This document shows positions 44,880 to 54,100 of a stretch of 64,000 nucleotides of DNA, piece after piece. The notes under the pieces were generated by a model that had not been told where the DNA came from, searched no databases, and saw only the letters and a list, made by a program, of their open reading frames with translations. The DNA lies in NCBI GenBank assembly GCA_907165135.1, contig OU015569.1:12152501-12216500 (forward strand), given 5' to 3'. The DNA is from Oikopleura dioica. Taxonomy: Eukaryota; Chordata; Appendicularia; Copelata; Oikopleuridae. The position numbers and the translations under genes were made by a program. Numbering within the stretch: the first letter of the stretch is position 1; every line of letters begins with the position of its first letter.

Positions 44880-47285
44880 TTAGGTGTAGCAGATGAGAAT
44901 GGTCAGGTCGATTCCGTGGCTGATTTTCGAAGTTCCAATGAAGTTAAAGGCATAAGGATCGTCGCTAGAATTTCCGTCCAAAACCGAGGTGTCCTTTGGA
45001 AAGAGTTTCCATTCCTTCGATTTTGTTTTTCGAACCTTCTCGGCGTTGAAATCCCAAATTTTCATTCCACTGACTCCCTTTGAAAAGAAGAAATGGAGAT
45101 ACCAGCCAGCTGGTGGCGAGTTTTTAGGAAGCAGGACGTCTCGGTGGAACTTGAATTTGCCGGTGTTTGAGGGCCACTCGGACAGGTGGACCGAGCCAGA
45201 GACGGAATGGATGTTGTGTACGTGGTGGCAGCCTTCGAAGACCATGCTTGATGTTGTTGTGGTGGTCGTTGTGGTCGTGGTTGTCGTTGTAGTTGTCGTG
45301 GTGGTTGCCGTGGTTGTTGTTGTTGTCGCGGAAGTTGTTGATGTTGTTGTAGTACTTGTCGTTGTTGAAGTAGTAGTCGTAGTTGTTGTTGGTGATGTAG
45401 TTGTTATGGTTGTAGACGTGGTTGTAGTCTCCACCTCGATATCGAAAAACGGGTATCGGCAAGAATCATCTCTTGGAATGGTCAAATAGCTGACGATTCC
45501 TCCAATCGTTCCATCGCCATCCCAGTTTGCATCAAAAGAAATCGTCGTGCCGCTACTTTCCGGCACAGTAATTGCAATAACAAATTCGCCGACTTGAGTA
45601 AATTCGTAACTCGAAGAAAGTTGAACACTTGTGATGGGCTTGTCGAAAGCGACGAAGACTTCGACCGCGGTGGAGGGAACTTGGACGGCGAAGCCGTTTT
45701 CGATGATGGCAAAGCGCGAGTTGTCGTAGTTGATGATCGGACAGCCGGCGGAATCGACGCCAGAATCAGTTGTTGTCGTTGTTTGGGTACTCGTTGTTGT
45801 TGTTGTGGTTATTTTTGGTGGCGAAAAGATTTCACAATCTTCTGGAATCGATCTTTTGGCAAAAGACGCGACTGGAAAGACGACTTCTTCGCCCCAATTA
45901 ACGGTCAATTTCGTCCCTCCATCTTCGATATTTTTAAGATGGAGCACTCGATCACTCACGGAAACAAAATCCAAGTCCGTTGAGAATGTCAGTTCATTGA
46001 TTTCGTCGTCGAAAGTTAGAATTAGGTCGACGGCAGATGATGGGGCGGCAATAAAAACTCCATCAGGAAGCATTTTGACTTCTACATCGTTGTAAAATAA
46101 AACTGGGCATTCATCGATGGTGGTTACTGGCTCCGAAAATGTGGTCGTTGTCGTAGTCGTTGTAGAAGAGGTTGTTGTTGTGAGAACTTCTCGATCGAAA
46201 AACGGGTATTGGCAGTGACCAGGGCGAGTCGAGCTGATAAAACTAACAACTGCTCCGGTCGGTCCCCATTCTCCCCAAGTAGCATCAAATTCGAGTGTTG
46301 TGAAGCCATCTGTTTCAACGGAAAGGACGAAGTCGCCGATTAAAATGAAGGAGAAATCTGAAGAGAAAGCAACATCGCTAACAGGCTTGTCGAATGTGAT
46401 GAAGATTTCAACCGCATTAACTGGGACTTGGACGCTGAATGAGCCAGAATTTGCGTCGAGGGAAAATTGTGAGTCTCGGTATTGAATTGATGGGCAGCCG
46501 TTAGCGTCGACTCCCGGCTCAGTTGTTGTCGTTGTAGTTGTCGTCGTGGTTGATGTTGTCGTTGTTGTTGTCATAGCAGCAGTGGTAGTTGTAGTGGAAT
46601 AAGTTGTGAAAAATGGATAGTCGCAGGAATCTTCCCTCGCCCGTGTGAGATAGCTGACTACTGCCCCCATAGGCGAGTCCCAATCAGCTTGAAAGGTCAG
46701 CGGAGAACCGGAAAGACCACTAACGGCCAGAACGTAATCACCAACCAGCTCAAACGAGTCAGCATCGTCGGTAGAAAAGATCAATCCATCGATCGATTCG
46801 TCAAAAGTGATGAAAACTTCTTCGGCATTTTCGGGAAACTGCACTGCAAAGCCATCACTGTTGACACTGTACTGCCCGTTTTCGTAATGAACAGTCGGGC
46901 ATCCTTCTTCTTTTTCTTCGAAACAAGCGAGATCTGAGCCAGCAGCAGAGCTCGCTACGATTACTCCAGCGATGTTTGAGCCTTCTACTTCAAACATGAC
47001 CTGAGCTTGGTCCATTTCAAAAGGCTCGATGACCACCAAAGTTCCACTTCTATACTTGATGCTTCCTCCGAGAGCAGTGATCTCTGCGTGATCCATTTCT
47101 CGATCAAAGAACAAAAAAAGCTCTTTCGCTTTTCTCGGAACACTGACCATTCCCGTCCACTCATTGTTGCTCTCGTCGAGAATGGCAAAGGTTCCATCCG
47201 AATAGTCCAGGTCTTCTGGATAACAGGCGGTTTTCTGACCCGCTGCTAGGTAAATTAGTTGCAGCCAAATGAAGAATAGCCGCAT
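44880..47285 (-). CDS. secreted multi-module protein with CBM2-like domains and poly-Thr linkers
   Basis: Intronless 801-aa frame with signal peptide MRLFFIWLQLIYLAAG. After a first module (about 20-125) come four clear repeats of about 100 aa, roughly 128-228, 262-362, 390-490 and 515-615. They share FAVQVP, a VFITFDKP strand, an FSS step, a VGDFVLAV strand, a W plus VVSYL segment and closing CxYPFF. Linkers are nearly pure Thr. The last domain (about 684-801) matches family 2 cellulose-binding modules: GC start, EW...NTGKF, PPAGWYLHFFFSKGV, MKIW, AFNF, final C. I infer that the repeats are diverged versions of this fold. It is probably a polysaccharide-binding matrix or house component; this has not been shown. 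Confidence 0.75.
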   Translation of the reverse strand: MRLFFIWLQLIYLAAGQKTACYPEDLDYSDGTFAILDESNNEWTGMVSVPRKAKELFLFFDREMDHAEITALGGSIKYRSGTLVVIEPFEMDQAQVMFEVEGSNIAGVIVASSAAGSDLACFEEKEEGCPTVHYENGQYSVNSDGFAVQFPENAEEVFITFDESIDGLIFSTDDADSFELVGDYVLAVSGLSGSPLTFQADWDSPMGAVVSYLTRAREDSCDYPFFTTYSTTTTTAAMTTTTTTSTTTTTTTTTTEPGVDANGCPSIQYRDSQFSLDANSGSFSVQVPVNAVEIFITFDKPVSDVAFSSDFSFILIGDFVLSVETDGFTTLEFDATWGEWGPTGAVVSFISSTRPGHCQYPFFDREVLTTTTSSTTTTTTTTFSEPVTTIDECPVLFYNDVEVKMLPDGVFIAAPSSAVDLILTFDDEINELTFSTDLDFVSVSDRVLHLKNIEDGGTKLTVNWGEEVVFPVASFAKRSIPEDCEIFSPPKITTTTTTSTQTTTTTDSGVDSAGCPIINYDNSRFAIIENGFAVQVPSTAVEVFVAFDKPITSVQLSSSYEFTQVGEFVIAITVPESSGTTISFDANWDGDGTIGGIVSYLTIPRDDSCRYPFFDIEVETTTTSTTITTTSPTTTTTTTSTTTSTTTTSTTSATTTTTTATTTTTTTTTTTTTTTTTTSSMVFEGCHHVHNIHSVSGSVHLSEWPSNTGKFKFHRDVLLPKNSPPAGWYLHFFFSKGVSGMKIWDFNAEKVRKTKSKEWKLFPKDTSVLDGNSSDDPYAFNFIGTSKISHGIDLTILICYT

Positions 47286-47673
47286 TTTTTCTCTTTTTTT
47301 TATTTGTTATGAGAGCGATCGGCGGCTTGACTAGAGAATTTATAGAGCTAAATCGATCGTAAAAAAGTGATTCAATAGCCAGGATGTACGCAAGTTGTCT
47401 TTATGGTGAACTTGGCGGCGATTTACTATTTGCGCACGGAGATTTTACTTGACGCAGATTATTAATGCCCCTTACCTGTGTAGAAAACCTGAGTCAGGTT
47501 CTGAAAGAGCGTAAAAAAAGAGATTTCAGTCTTTTTCTAACTACTGGTGAAGCCGCTTTGCGACTTCGTTTTTTAAAAAGCCGCTTTGCGGCTTCTATTT
47601 TACGTTATTCAGACCCTGACTCAGGCTTTTTACACAGGCTGCCGAGGACAAAGAAAGTAATTATTATTGTTTT
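47286..47673. repeat. spacer with MITE-A (47468-47648)
   Basis: TTACCTGTGTAGAAAACCTG and CCCTGACTCAGGCTTTTTAC arms, GAAGCCGCTTTGCG stem. The promoter of the 801-aa gene should be near 47300-47460; no motif is evident. Confidence 0.6.
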
Positions 47674-48892
47674 TTATTGTTTCAAAGTCCAGAATTGCAA
47701 TTCGAAATTTTCCCAAAGCCAGGACAGTTGATTTACGTAGCCATCATATTCCGTGAATCGTCCGCAGCGCCAGCCCGCCCAGTTCCGGTCATTTTTGAAA
47801 ACGCTCATTCTCGTGTTGTCCCACTCGTGCTCCTCGCAAACGTCCACCTTGCCGACTTGGTACTTGCAGTCGTAGTAGTCGGCGCAGAACGGATAAATGT
47901 TCTCGATCGGCGAGAAGCCGAAGATTTTGTTTGGACCACAGTAGCTCAGCGAGTTCGTGTTGTAGTAGTAAAATCCGTTGTGTTCTTAAGAATCTTCAAT
48001 CAAGATATTTAAGACCCTGACTCAGGGCTTTCTGTAATACCCAGATTGACTGTACCTGTCGCCTTGGAAATCATAGAAGGACTGTTTTCAAACTCCTGTA
48101 GCTCGAGTAAAAATTTCTTGGCTCCAAAAATTCCAGCGTTGAACGAATCGGAGTTCCTTTCTTTACAACCAATGAACAGGTAATCCCCACCCATTTCCGG
48201 ATCCATATCTTCATCTGTTGGGCTGACTCCGAAGAGCTCTTGATAGTACGGCTCGTAGCCAAGATTTCTGACAAAATCGATTTGAAAAAGCTCTTTTGAA
48301 ATTTTTGTGAAAATGGCACAAAAAATCGAAATCGCTCCTTAATTTTTCCAGAGGAATATCTTGCTGGACCCCGGAAGGGAGCTTTTCCTCGCACCAGCCT
48401 CAAAGTACAGTTATTCTTACTGAAAGAGGCCTCTTGAGCTGGGCTCGGCAAAGTGCGTAGAAAACTTGAGTCAGGGTTTGAAAGGGCTAAAATGAAAAGC
48501 CGCAAAGGATTTATCCATTCCCGGCTTTTCATCAGAGATATTTCAGATCCTGACTCTGGTTTTTTACACAGGTTGCCAAGCCTAGCCCTTGAACTACTAG
48601 GTACCTTGACAGGGGCATCCAAACGGGCAGTTCTCTTCGCAAGGGCAGTTTTTTCCACAAGTTACTTCATTTCTTCTACATTGAGCCATGCATTCTTCAT
48701 TTTCGCAATCACTTTTTTCTCATTCAAAAATTTCGTTTTCATCAAAAAATCTTCAAAAAACCTGAAACGACTCCTGAGGCAATCAATTAACTCCAAAGCA
48801 CATTTTTCCAAGCACAATTTTCTATTTTCTTCCTCTGGACACTGAGCATTGCAAAAAGAAAAAGATGAAGCAAGTAGGAATAAACTCTTCAT
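47674..48892 (-). CDS. secreted Cys-rich protein
   Basis: Exons: 48892-48762, 48711-48605, 48398-48338, 48267-48056 and 47984-47674 (TAA), about 273 aa. Signal peptide MKSLFLLASSFSFCNA, then CPEEENRKLCLEKCALELIDC, then a dense Cys block (ENEECMAQC, CGKNCPCEENCPFGCPC). The C-terminal 170 residues contain paired Cys and aromatic segments (DYLFIGCKERN, FYYYNTNSLSYCG, NWAGWRCGRF). It reads like the Cys-rich stem plus part of a propeller-like domain, which is inference. Intron 48268-48337 starts AG|GA. The TAA stop lies within the AATAAA signal. It follows the two secreted-protein genes on the same strand. Confidence 0.75.
48436..48592. repeat. MITE-A in an intron of the Cys-rich gene
   Basis: CTGGGCTCGGCAAAGTG at 48438 and GGTTGCCAAGCCTAG at the right end. 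A smaller remnant with CCCTGACTCAGGG is at 48014-48030 in the next intron. Confidence 0.7.
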
Positions 48893-49351
48893 CTTTCTTT
48901 TTTTGAAGAATTCGTAATTTTCGCAGAAGTTTTAAGAAGCATCCGGTTTTGATCCCATAGACTTCTTAAAATTCTTTGCTTGCATTTCTTTCTCAGAGAG
49001 AAACTGATTCATGGTTTACACAGGTTGCGCGGAGAACCTGAGTCAGGGTCGGAGAGATCTTCTGGGAGCCTGAGTAAAAAACCTGAGTCAGGCTTTGAAA
49101 GAGCTAAAATGAAAAGCCGCGTAGCGGCTTTTTTAAAAACTAGTTCAAAGAAATTTTAAACGGTTTACTTGTGATTCACAAGTTGTGAAGCCGCTTCGCG
49201 GCTTCTTTTTTAAAAAAGCCGCTACGCGGCTTTTCATTTTGGCTCTTCTAGAGCCTGACTCAGGTTTTCTACTCAGTTTGCCGAGCCAAGAAGATCTTTA
49301 TTGAAAAGCCGCTTAGCGGCTTTTTTCAAAAAGGGAGCCGCAAAGCCACGA
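48893..49351. repeat. MITE-A copies 5' of the Cys-rich gene
   Basis: A remnant at 49012-49060, a full copy at 49065-49290 (GCCGCGTAGCGGC stem, right end GTTTGCCGAGCC) and the start of another at about 49295, which is split by the next element. Confidence 0.7.
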
Positions 49352-49739
49352 GTAGGCTTCACTTGGACAAGAGCTTCACTTGGACAGAGCTTCATTTGGA
49401 CAGAAGCTTCACTTGGACAAGATTTTTACGAATTTCAAAAACGACTATATATGAATAACGTAACTAATAAAATATTATTATGGCGAAATTTCATTAATAA
49501 TTAACACTATAAGATGTTTTTCTTTATCTAAAAAGTGAAAAATACCATTTTATCACCAATAAATTTATTTTATCAGATGTTTATGGAAGAAACTTGCAAA
49601 TTTTATAAAAAGCGTTACTTTCTTCCTAAGAATCGTACTTAAAATTCGTAAAGAGGACCTTTTAAAAATCTTGTCCAAGTGAAGCTTCTGTCCAAATGAA
49701 GCTCTGTCCAAGTGAAGCTCTTGTCCAAGTGAAGCCTAC
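49352..49739. mobile_element. 388-bp foldback with 12-bp target duplication, nested in a MITE-A
   Basis: Ends GTAGGCTTCACTTGGACAAG and its exact complement; each arm has four copies of a CTTCACTTGGACA unit. CCGCAAAGCCAC is repeated at 49338-49349 and 49740-49751, and the host MITE-A continues after it. Inner sequence AT-rich, no ORF. Confidence 0.8.
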
Positions 49740-49751
49740 CCGCAAAGCCAC

Positions 49752-50218
49752 TTTGCCAGAATTTATGAATTCATTGGAATTTCAAATTTGGAAAATAATT
49801 CTCATTTTTTTCTCCTTGAAGCGGATTAGCAGGTAAATCCGAGCATGGAAAAGTAGGATTGTTGTGTTCTTTACGCCGCGGCAGAGCGTCTTTTATGCTT
49901 GAAGCGGCTCAGCACAGTTTTAAAATATTCGAGCAGGATTGATCTTCAAGCACATGGGCACACAAAAGGATTTGAGGATGATGCCTCGTGGCGTCGGACT
50001 GGTGTCTGCCGCATCTGTTTAAGAGTGGCTATTCCCGGTTTCCGGATCCGGGCTGGAATCACAACCAGACACCGTCAACAACGCCGGGCGCCGACCTGCT
50101 GCCTCCTTCCGAGCCCCTATTAGCTCCTGGTATTCAAGAAATAAGGTTCATACTGTTTTAGATTTGTCTTTTTGAAATTATCATTTATTCATCCAGAAAT
50201 TCTAATACACCAGATCGT
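49752..50218. other. stretch with possible exon remnant at about 49930-50140
   Basis: Plus-strand sequence 49940-50140 has coding-like composition (frames with FKHMGTQKDLRMMPRGVG and GYSRFPDPGWNHNQTP) but no single open frame or splice solution joins them. I make no gene call. Confidence 0.3.
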
Positions 50219-50585
50219 GGTTCGGCTACCTGTGTAGATAACCTGAGTCAGGGCCTGAAATAGCATAAATGAAAAGCCGCCGAGCGGCTTTTTCATAAAC
50301 TAAGCCGCGAAGCGGCTTCGCCAGAAATCAAAAAGAGATTGTGATGGTAATATTCGCGAAGCCGCTCCGCGGCTTTGTTTATAAAAAAGCCGCTAGGCGG
50401 CTTTTCCTTTAAGCTCTTTCAGGCTCTGACTCAGGTTATCTACAAGGGTTGCCGAACCCAACCCCAGATTTACGGATTTTGTATCTGGGCTCAGCAACCT
50501 GAGCAGCAATTCTGAGTCAGAGTATGAAAAATTTTATTTTGGACTCTGACTCAGACTCTTTCCACAGATCGCCGATAAATTATAA
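50219..50585. repeat. full MITE-A and a short one
   Basis: 50219-50462 has GCCGCCGAGCGGC and GAAGCCGCTCCGCGG stems with GGTTCGGCTACCTG/GGTTGCCGAACCCA ends. 50486-50580 is arms only (CTGGGCTCAGCAACCTGAG). Confidence 0.75.
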
Positions 50586-51114
50586 ATTTGAAAGACAGCT
50601 GTTCTAAAAGAAGATTTAGATCGCAATGTTACTATTTTTCTGACGAAGTTCATTTCTTCAGGCACAGCGCCTTGGATCGCCTCGAGGCATTAGGGGTGTC
50701 TCGCGCGCCCTAAGTCGTCAGCCAGCCTGAGGAACCAAAAAGTAAATCCATCCAGAATCAGATCTAGAGCTCCTCGCACGCACTTCCCGACGCGCGAAGC
50801 TAGAATTAAAGAAAAAGAAAGAAACTTGCAAAAGCAAATCAGAAGAGAAAAAAACTGAGCGAAAGAAAAAAGAGAGAAAAAGGACAAAAGCATTTCCGAC
50901 GAAAAAAAAACAGTCTGTAAGTTTTCGAGTTTGGCGCCTTCTCGTCGACCTTGACGGGCTTCGGCTGGCGTCAGGTGGCTGGAGGAGCAGAAGTGCTTTT
51001 TCCCGAAAGTCTTGAGTTGAAATATTGTTGAGGGCGGCGGCGGCGGGTCAGATGCGCTTTCTTTCCAACCAAGAAAGAATCAAACTTTCTTGCTGAAAGT
51101 TGCCACGGACGCTT
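50586..51114. other. 5' region of the gremlin-like gene
   Basis: Includes a purine-rich stretch at 50805-50915 and the sequence to the ATG at 51115. An upstream non-coding exon or trans-splice site may be present but is not identifiable. Confidence 0.35.
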
Positions 51115-54100
51115 ATGAGAAACTCGACGCTGATCGCGAAAGCTCTCAATCTGCTCGTCGTTTTCTGCGTTTTCTCGAACTGCTTGGCGGTGTCGTCGGA
51201 AGACTCCCTTTCCATTCAGAGAACCAGCTCCTGCGAAGTAAGCACTTCCTTTTTCTAAAATCCAGATTTCTTTACGGGATTCCAAGGGACGCCGCTCAAA
51301 GAGATGTAGAAGAGTTCAGACGCCAGAGGACAAACTCACTTCTTCCACCGATGAAGCTCACATCGTTATAGGTAGGACAGAATTCAAACGTTGTGAAGAA
51401 AATCTGAGTCAGGGTCAGAAAGATCTCTAATGAAAAGCCGCGTAGCGGCTTTTTTGAAAAACGAAGCCGCAGAGCGGCTTCACAAATCAACTTTTTCAAT
51501 CAAATTTCAAATTCTGGCTCGTATTTTAAAATGCCGCTTTGCGGCTTTTCTTAAACGGTTTTTCTGGCCCTGACTCAGGTTTTCTTCACAGGTTGCCGAG
51601 CCGAGGGCTAGTGTTCTTGTTGATTTCAAAATTATAAAAATAGCAAGAAATAATTTTAAAAATTACTTTCTTACAAATTTTGTAATACAAAATCTTTAAA
51701 ATCGAAAATTCTATTTTGGCGAAAGTGAAAATAGCGAAAAGCGAAGAGTGTAGCCAGTGTTGGAAAACCCGCAACATTTCCCGCGGGCGCGGGCGGGCGC
51801 GGGGGCCGATTTCAAAATTTTCCGCGGGTGCGGGCGGGCGCGGGGGCAAATTCCAAAATTTCCTGCGGGTCCGGGCGGGCGCGGGGGCCAACTCAAAAAT
51901 TTCGTGCGGGTCCGGGCGGGCGCGGGCAGGGGCCCCGCAGATTTTCGCGCCCGCGGGCGCCCGGGGGGTGGAGGGCGCCCGTAACCCTCGCGTCCGCAAG
52001 CCCCGCGGGTTCAGAAATCAGCAAATAAAAAATAATTTTTGATAAAAACCATAATAGAGTTATAAACTAAGATAATTTGAATTTTTCAAACGATGGGTGT
52101 GGGTGGGGTTGGGGACAAAACTGAGATTGATCAACTTAGAGTTCCCAGCCATTGTCAAGCCCCTTAAATTCAAAATCATGGAACAGGGCTGAGACGGCCC
52201 GAAGGGCCGTCAAGCCCTTAAATTCAAAATCATGGAACAGGGCTGAGACGGCCCGAAGGGCCGTCAAGCCCCTTAAATTCAAAAATCATGGAACAGGGCT
52301 GAGACGGCCCGAAGGGCCGTCAAGCCCTTAAATTCAAAATCATGGAACAGGGCTGAGACGGCCCGAAGGGCCGTCAAGCCCTTAAATTCAAAAATCATGG
52401 AACAGGGCTGAGACGGCCCGAAGGGCCGTCAAGCCCTTAAATTCAAAAATCATGGAACAGGGCTGAGACGGCCCGAAGGGCCGTCAAGCCCTTAAATTCA
52501 AAAATCATGGAACAGGGCTGAGACGGCCCGAAGGGCCGTCAAGCCCTTAAATTCAAAATCATGGAACAGGGCTGAGACGGCCCGAAGGGCCGTCAAGCCC
52601 TTAAATTCAAAAATCATGGAACAGGGCTGAGACGGCCCGAAGGGCCGTCAAGCCCCTTAAATTAAAAATCATGGAACAGGGCTGAGACGGCCCGAAGGGC
52701 CGTCAAGCCCTTAAATTCAAAAATCATGGAACAGGGCTGAGACGGCCCGAAGGGCCGTCAAGCCCCTTAAATTCAAAATCATGGAACAGGGCTGAGACGG
52801 CCCGAAGGGCCGTCAAGCCCTTAAATTCAAAAATCATGGAACAGGGCTGAGACGGCCCGAAGGGCCGTCAAGCCCCTTAAATTCAAAAATCATGGAACAG
52901 GGCTGAGACGGCCCGAAGGGCCGTCAAGCCCCTTAAATTCAAAAATCATGGAACAGGGCTGAGACGGCCCGAAGGGCCGTCAAGCCCCTTAAATTCAAAA
53001 ATCATGGAACAGGGCTGAGACGGCCCGAAGGGCCGTCAAGCCCTTAAATTCAAAATCATGGAACAGGGCTGAGACGGCCCGAAGGGCCGTCAAGCCCCTT
53101 AAATTCAAAAATCATGGAACAGGGCTGAGACGGCCCGAAGGGCCGTCAAGCCCTTAAATTCAAAAATCATGGAACAGGGCTGAGACGGCCCGAAGGGCCG
53201 TCAAGCCCCTTAAATTCAAAAATCATGGAACAGGGCTGAGACGGCCCGAAGGGCCGTCAAGCCCCTTAAATTCAAAAATCATGGAACAGGGCTGAGACGG
53301 CCCGAAGGCGGAAAAAATCGCCATTTTCACGCTTAGTACTATTTATACCCATTTTTACGTGGGCAAAAATTTCGGGTTAAGATGTTTGTTAAGGGATAGT
53401 GTGATACATCAAAATGATTCTCAGAAAGCTGGGAATATATGGCACAAAAACTTTTTAACGCCCATTTTTCTCTTTTCTTCCATTTCTTCCATTTTGGTCA
53501 CTAGACTGGGATGGACACTAGGTTCATGTTCGAGTTTAGGTTTCGGGCTCTGTTTTGGTTTGGGTTAGGCTTTGGTTTCGGGCATTCTATTGATCAAACG
53601 ATGGCATTAAAATCCATGTGCCATACATGCCACAATTGTCGTCGGCGGGTGAAATTCCGGTTTGTCGTTGTAAGGTTAACATGCCATGAGACCTGTGATA
53701 AAGAGTTGAAAAAACAGGGGAATCCCTTGAATTCAAAAACCAAGGAGGGAGAAAAAGGGGGGAATCGGCCATTTGGCCGTCAAGCTCAATTTAAATTCAA
53801 GGCGAGGGAAGGGGGCCCCGGGCGGCTGAAAAAATTTGTACGGGCGCGGGCGGGCGCGGGGGCCAAATCAGAAATTTTTTGCGGTCGCGGGCGGGCGCGG
53901 GGGCCAGATCCGAAATTTTTTGCGGGTACGGGGGGCGCGGGCGCCCGCAACCCCCGCCCGCCGCCCCCGCGGGGTTCGCGGGCGGGTTTTTCCAACACTG
54001 AGTGTAGCTCTCACGTGAAGTTCGCTACCCGTTCGCACAGCATAAATCATTAATTCCTCTAAGACCGGCTGCTCGTGAAGAAAGAAAAATGCAAGGCGCA

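Noticed and set aside
44989-45489. Valine-rich plus-strand frame opposite the Thr linker
   Set aside because: It is the antisense of Thr codons (ACN read as NGT) of the 801-aa gene; the same applies to 15903-16226 opposite the Thr-rich gene.
51716-52042. Gly/Arg/Ala-rich frames in GC-rich sequence, also at 53511-54053
   Set aside because: They are the subterminal GC repeats of the hAT-type element; open frames follow from GC content.
52155-53310. Regular repeats with palindromes, CRISPR-like at first sight
   Set aside because: There are no variable spacers; the whole 55-bp unit is repeated in tandem, inside a eukaryotic transposon.
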